From positions 1 to 64,000 of the forward strand of contig CAZFLM010000032.1 in assembly GCA_964519955.1 (NCBI GenBank): a stretch of DNA of 64,000 nucleotides. The letters run 5' to 3'. Shown here one piece after another: positions 61,099-64,000 of the stretch; position 1 is the stretch's first letter, and every line of letters starts with the position of its first letter. The translations under genes and the position numbers were made by a program. The notes under the pieces are model-generated. The model worked only from the letters and a program-made list of their open reading frames with translations. It searched no databases and was not told the DNA's origin. Source of the stretch: CAZFLM01 sp964519955 (GTDB taxonomy: Bacteria; Armatimonadota; Chthonomonadetes; Chthonomonadales; CAJBBX01).

Positions 61099-61282
61099 AC
61101 CCGCTCCTTCTGGGCCGCAGACGGCGCGCCCCGGCCAGTCGCGGCTCCGAACCATGTGCCCGCCGACAGTCACCATCCAAGCCGAGAGCGTCAGCGACTG
61201 GGCGGCCCCGCACGCCCCGCAACCGTCCGAGCCGCGACTGGCGTGGCCGGCGTGCGGTTCGCCGGCCACAGAAGGAGCGGGT
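61099..61282. repeat. Interrupted ~50-bp inverted repeat (MITE-like or structured RNA)
   Basis: Two perfect 14-bp stems are nested: 61099-61112 (ACCCGCTCCTTCTG) with 61269-61282, and 61134-61147 (GCCAGTCGCGGCTC) with 61229-61242; intervening bases pair partly. The loop is 81 bases. No open frame inside is convincing. Together with the 25-bp inverted repeat it fills most of the 546-base gap 60856-61401. Confidence 0.85.
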
Positions 61283-61401
61283 GGCCATCTCCCGAACCGC
61301 GCGGGTGTTCGGGTGCGCGCCCTCGGCCCTATGCAGGACCCCGGCCCCGCCGCACCGAATGGCTCCTCGATCACCACTCACCGTCGGGAGGTCTCCGTTC
61401 C

Positions 61402-62634
61402 ATGCAGGTTCCATTGCTTGTGCTCGCCGCGGCATCGCTTCTGGCGTCTGTGGCCGCGGCTCAGGACGCGCCGAAGGGCTTCGTGACGCGATCGGGGCTG
61501 AAGCTGATGCTGAACGGCCAGGAGTACCGCGCGATCGGCGTCAACATCCCGAACCTGCACCAGTCCTACTTCGGCACATGGTTCCACAACGAGCAGATCT
61601 ACGGGACGCACGCCAAGGCGAGGCAGGCGATGCTCGACGCACTCGACGACGCGCAGAAGAGCGGCATCGCGTTCGTCCGCTTCTTCGCCAGCCCCGGCTA
61701 TCCGATCGATACCTCGCGCCTCTACGCCAAGGACCGAGCGCAGTACTGGCGCCTCATGGACGAGCTGTTCGCTGAGTGCCGCAAGCGCAACCTGAAGCTC
61801 GTGCCGTCGCTGCAGACGCTGCACGGCTGGTACCTCACCTGCGGCGAGCACGCCCAAGCCATCCTCGACCCGAACTCGAAGACCTACAAGGCGACCCACG
61901 AGTACATCCGCGAGGTGGTGACGCGGTACAAGGACGACCCGACCGTCCTCCTGTGGGAGCTGGAGAACGAGTCGATGCTCGCGGCGGATGTCGACCAACT
62001 CGGCCGCGACCTGCCCCCGAAGGCCGTGTACCCGCCGGGCGCCGAGGTCCGCGAGAAGGGCGCGCGGGACGACAGCCTGACCTGGGACATGACGCTGCGC
62101 CTGTACCGAGAGCACGCCGCGTTCATCAAGAGCCTCGACTCGAACCACCTCGTCACGAGCGGCGATGCGGAGGTGCGTCCGGAATGCACCAGCCGCCGCG
62201 AGACGTTCCCGGACTTCAAGTACCGCACGGATACGCTCCGCGAGTGGCTGGCGAACAACCTGGCCTCGCAGCCGGAGCCGCTCGACGTGATCAGCTACCA
62301 CATGTATGGCAACCTGGAGGCCGCGAAGCCCGGCACGAACTGGGGCCTCACGTTCAGCGACCTGATGCGCAGCCAGATCCGCGCCGCCCACGCCGCCCAG
62401 GTGCCCGTGTTCATCGGCGAGCTGGGCCAGAACAACCCGTCGTTCAAGGCCGACCCCGACGCGAGGTGGACGCGCGCCGCCATCGACATCATGGAGCAGG
62501 AGGGCGTCTCGCTCGCCGCGCTGTGGGTGTGGCACTTCCCCTGGCAGCCGGAGCTGACCGTCGACAGCGCGACCTACTCGCAGCTCGTCAAGCGCATCGG
62601 TGAGTTCAACCGCAAGCACGGCACGGCCAAGTAG
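61402..62634 (+). CDS. Secreted GH5-like endo-glycosidase (mannanase-like)
   Basis: 410 residues from ATG 61402 with GGGAGGT upstream. Signal peptide 1-20 (LLVLAAASLLASVAAAQ). The barrel starts LNGQEYRAIGVNIPNL, with FVRFFASPGYP, acid/base E190 in WELENES and nucleophile E340 in FIGELGQN; WVWHFPWQ supplies a substrate-binding Trp after the last strand. This is the retaining clan-A pattern of GH5 and related mannanases. Exact subfamily cannot be read. Secreted, probably cuts polymer backbones into pieces for the exo-acting enzymes nearby. Confidence 0.88.
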   Translation: MQVPLLVLAAASLLASVAAAQDAPKGFVTRSGLKLMLNGQEYRAIGVNIPNLHQSYFGTWFHNEQIYGTHAKARQAMLDALDDAQKSGIAFVRFFASPGYPIDTSRLYAKDRAQYWRLMDELFAECRKRNLKLVPSLQTLHGWYLTCGEHAQAILDPNSKTYKATHEYIREVVTRYKDDPTVLLWELENESMLAADVDQLGRDLPPKAVYPPGAEVREKGARDDSLTWDMTLRLYREHAAFIKSLDSNHLVTSGDAEVRPECTSRRETFPDFKYRTDTLREWLANNLASQPEPLDVISYHMYGNLEAAKPGTNWGLTFSDLMRSQIRAAHAAQVPVFIGELGQNNPSFKADPDARWTRAAIDIMEQEGVSLAALWVWHFPWQPELTVDSATYSQLVKRIGEFNRKHGTAK

Positions 62635-62655
62635 GCGGAACGCGGAGGACCGCGC

Positions 62656-63111
62656 ATGGACGCGTTGGCATCGTTCAACTACTACGGTCCGACCCCAATC
62701 GCGGTGTGTGGGTCTGCGGTCATCGCTGCCCTATTCGTCGTCGCGATGGTGTTCCTGAGCTATGCCACTGAGCTTGCCCAGAGCGGGGAATGGCGGCGCA
62801 CTGCGATGCCCGGCCCCTGGTCCATCATCGTCGGCGATGCAGGCAACCTGGTTGAGCCTTGCCGGCTCCGCCGGGTCGGACTGCTCTGCGGATTGGTGAC
62901 CGGCCTTGTGGTGGGGCTTGGGCAAGGGCAGAGCGGCGGCGGCGACCTGGACATGGCGTTCGGCGTGCTCGTCCGCGCGCCCGTCGGTGCTGTAGTTGGG
63001 GCTGTGGCCGGAGCGCTCTCCGTGCGGTGCGGCAGAATGCTCGGCCGGCGCTCCCTTCAGTCGACGACTGGGAACAAGCCCACGACAGAGGCACGGAGGG
63101 ATGATCCATGA
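62656..63111 (+). CDS. Small membrane protein of unknown function
   Basis: 151 residues. A first membrane helix (IAVCGSAVIAALFVVAMVFL), a cytoplasmic/periplasmic loop, then two glycine-rich helices (VGLLCGLVTGLVVGLG; APVGAVVGAVAGALSV). No family recognised. The stop overlaps the GH29 start by 4 bp (ATGA). The C-terminal TTEARRDDP is coded by ACAGAGGCACGGAGGGA, which resembles the CACAGAGG-type dispersed repeats, as seen at other gene ends here. Confidence 0.6.
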   Translation: MDALASFNYYGPTPIAVCGSAVIAALFVVAMVFLSYATELAQSGEWRRTAMPGPWSIIVGDAGNLVEPCRLRRVGLLCGLVTGLVVGLGQGQSGGGDLDMAFGVLVRAPVGAVVGAVAGALSVRCGRMLGRRSLQSTTGNKPTTEARRDDP

Positions 63112-64000
63112 AGCATCGCCGAACGCTCATGGCCGCGGCCTTGCTCTTGTTGCCGCTGCTATGCTGCCTGAGTGCGGCCGTCGCCCAGGCGCCGGAGCCG
63201 AGCATCAGACCGCCCTCGGCGAAGCGCGTGCGCGAGCTGCAGCGGCTGCGGTGGGGCATGTTCGTCTGCTGGTCGCTCAGCACGTTCTCCGGGCAGGAGT
63301 GGACGCCCGGCGTCAAGGACGTAGCCTTCTTCCGGGCGACTGGCTGCGACACGGACCAGTGGGCGCGGACCGCGAAGGAAGCCGGGATGGGCTACATCCT
63401 CTTCCTTGCGAAGCACCACGACGGCTTCTGCCTTTGGGACACGCAGACCACCGACCGCAAGGTGACGAACGCGCCGCTGCACCGCGACGTGCTCGCCGAG
63501 CTGCGCAAGTCGTGCGACAAGTACGGCGTCAAGCTCGCGCTCTACTTTTCCGAGGGCGACTGGACGTTCCCCGGCGCGGTCGACGGGCGCGGCGGCACGG
63601 GCAGCGGGAATGACCCGGAGAAGGTCAAGGCGCAGCTTCAGGAGCTGTGCACGCGGTACGGCAAGATCGAGTTCTTCTGGATGGACTGCGCCGCCGGACA
63701 CGCCGGCCTCACGCACCGCGAGCTGACCGCCTGGGTGAAGCGCTTCCAGCCGGGCTGCTTCGTCGGCTGTAACGGCGGCCAGCCCGGCGACGGCACCGAC
63801 CTGCGCGCGGGCGAGATGGCGCGGCCCGGCAAGGTTACGGGCTGGCCAGTCGGCGAGTTCACCTACCCCATCCTCCCCCCGCACGAGGGCGGCGCCCAGT
63901 GGTTCTACTCCCTGCCGAAGCACGACGCGCTCTGCCTGCCCGCCGCGCGCATCTACCGCGACTACGCCGGCGCGGTGAAGCACGGCAACATCTTCTCGCT
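63108..64000 (+). CDS. Secreted GH29 alpha-L-fucosidase, N-terminal part (3' end outside window)
   Basis: 297 residues are visible; the frame is still open at the window end. Signal peptide 1-26 (LMAAALLLLPLLCCLSAAVAQA). The GH29 signature KHHDGFCLWD (from residue 102) and the nucleophile strand FFWMDC with D193 are intact, as is the typical N terminus RLRWGMFVCWSLSTFSGQEW. Family enzymes remove alpha-L-fucose by a retaining mechanism. Translationally coupled to the small membrane protein. Extends the deoxy-sugar theme (rhamnose, fucose) of this end of the window. Confidence 0.93.
   Translation, partial: MKHRRTLMAAALLLLPLLCCLSAAVAQAPEPSIRPPSAKRVRELQRLRWGMFVCWSLSTFSGQEWTPGVKDVAFFRATGCDTDQWARTAKEAGMGYILFLAKHHDGFCLWDTQTTDRKVTNAPLHRDVLAELRKSCDKYGVKLALYFSEGDWTFPGAVDGRGGTGSGNDPEKVKAQLQELCTRYGKIEFFWMDCAAGHAGLTHRELTAWVKRFQPGCFVGCNGGQPGDGTDLRAGEMARPGKVTGWPVGEFTYPILPPHEGGAQWFYSLPKHDALCLPAARIYRDYAGAVKHGNIFS

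Noticed and set aside
61099..61282. Insertion sequence
   Set aside because: Inverted repeats are present, but there is no transposase frame and no visible target-site duplication; kept as an inverted repeat only.

Overview
The window is 64 kb of high-G+C bacterial DNA, strongly biased to G or C at third codon positions, and it is a scaffold rather than finished sequence: there is a run of exactly 100 N at 19903-20002. I count about 41 genes. No rRNA, tRNA, CRISPR array, transposase or phage gene is visible. Gene content points to a free-living heterotroph from a polysaccharide-degrading lineage such as Armatimonadota, with Planctomycetota or Lentisphaerota as alternatives. The supporting traits are many secreted glycosidases, a sulfatase, Tat-type Gfo/Idh/MocA oxidoreductase and pectate-lyase-like proteins, PQQ-type propellers, a DUF6785-like membrane protein and no SusC/SusD pair. 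The phylum is a guess from gene content only.

Layout. 1-4.4 kb: end of a glycosidase-like gene, a double metallo-beta-lactamase-fold protein and a secreted beta-helix protein, probably one operon. 4.4-9.6 kb: a hybrid sensor kinase, a 1.2 kb stretch without a convincing gene, then a receiver/HD-GYP protein with a clear promoter and terminator. 9.6-16.6 kb: GH32 fructosidase, HpcH/HpaI aldolase, a secreted HExxH protein, a sulfatase and a zinc-ribbon membrane protein. 17-21.6 kb: Gfo/Idh/MocA oxidoreductase, a nucleotidyltransferase-like protein, a 97-bp tandem repeat holding the assembly gap, and a pectate-lyase-like beta-helix protein. 21.7-33.4 kb: MntP, an esterase, DoxX, an unknown secreted protein, a GH-like/beta-propeller pair, a HEAT-like membrane protein, an ABC-2 exporter and an SRAP protein. 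33.5-37.6 kb: two tandem paralogues of unknown function plus a small secreted protein. 38-47.8 kb: a LamG-GH2 enzyme, a degenerate-receiver/propeller fusion and an operon of three paralogues of an undescribed secreted family. 47.8-58.7 kb: amidohydrolase, gingipain-like protein, GH141-like beta-helix enzyme, TIM-barrel protein and GH106-like rhamnosidase. 58.9-64 kb: DUF6785-like membrane protein, GH5, a small membrane protein and the start of a GH29 fucosidase.

Together the 38-64 kb genes look like an extracellular programme against rhamnose-, fucose- and galactose-bearing, possibly sulfated, plant or algal polysaccharides. Most proteins carry signal peptides, and genes sit in short same-strand groups, often with 4-bp ATGA or GTGA start/stop overlaps.

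A striking non-coding theme is several families of short dispersed repeats between genes. The most notable family is built from roughly 10-bp ATCYGYG units and repeatedly abuts the 3' ends of genes, where it supplies the last codons and the stop codon. The most promising undescribed protein systems are the three-paralogue operon at 43.6-47.8 kb and the tandem paralogues at 33.5-37.1 kb, which share a 396-bp stretch with no difference that I can see.
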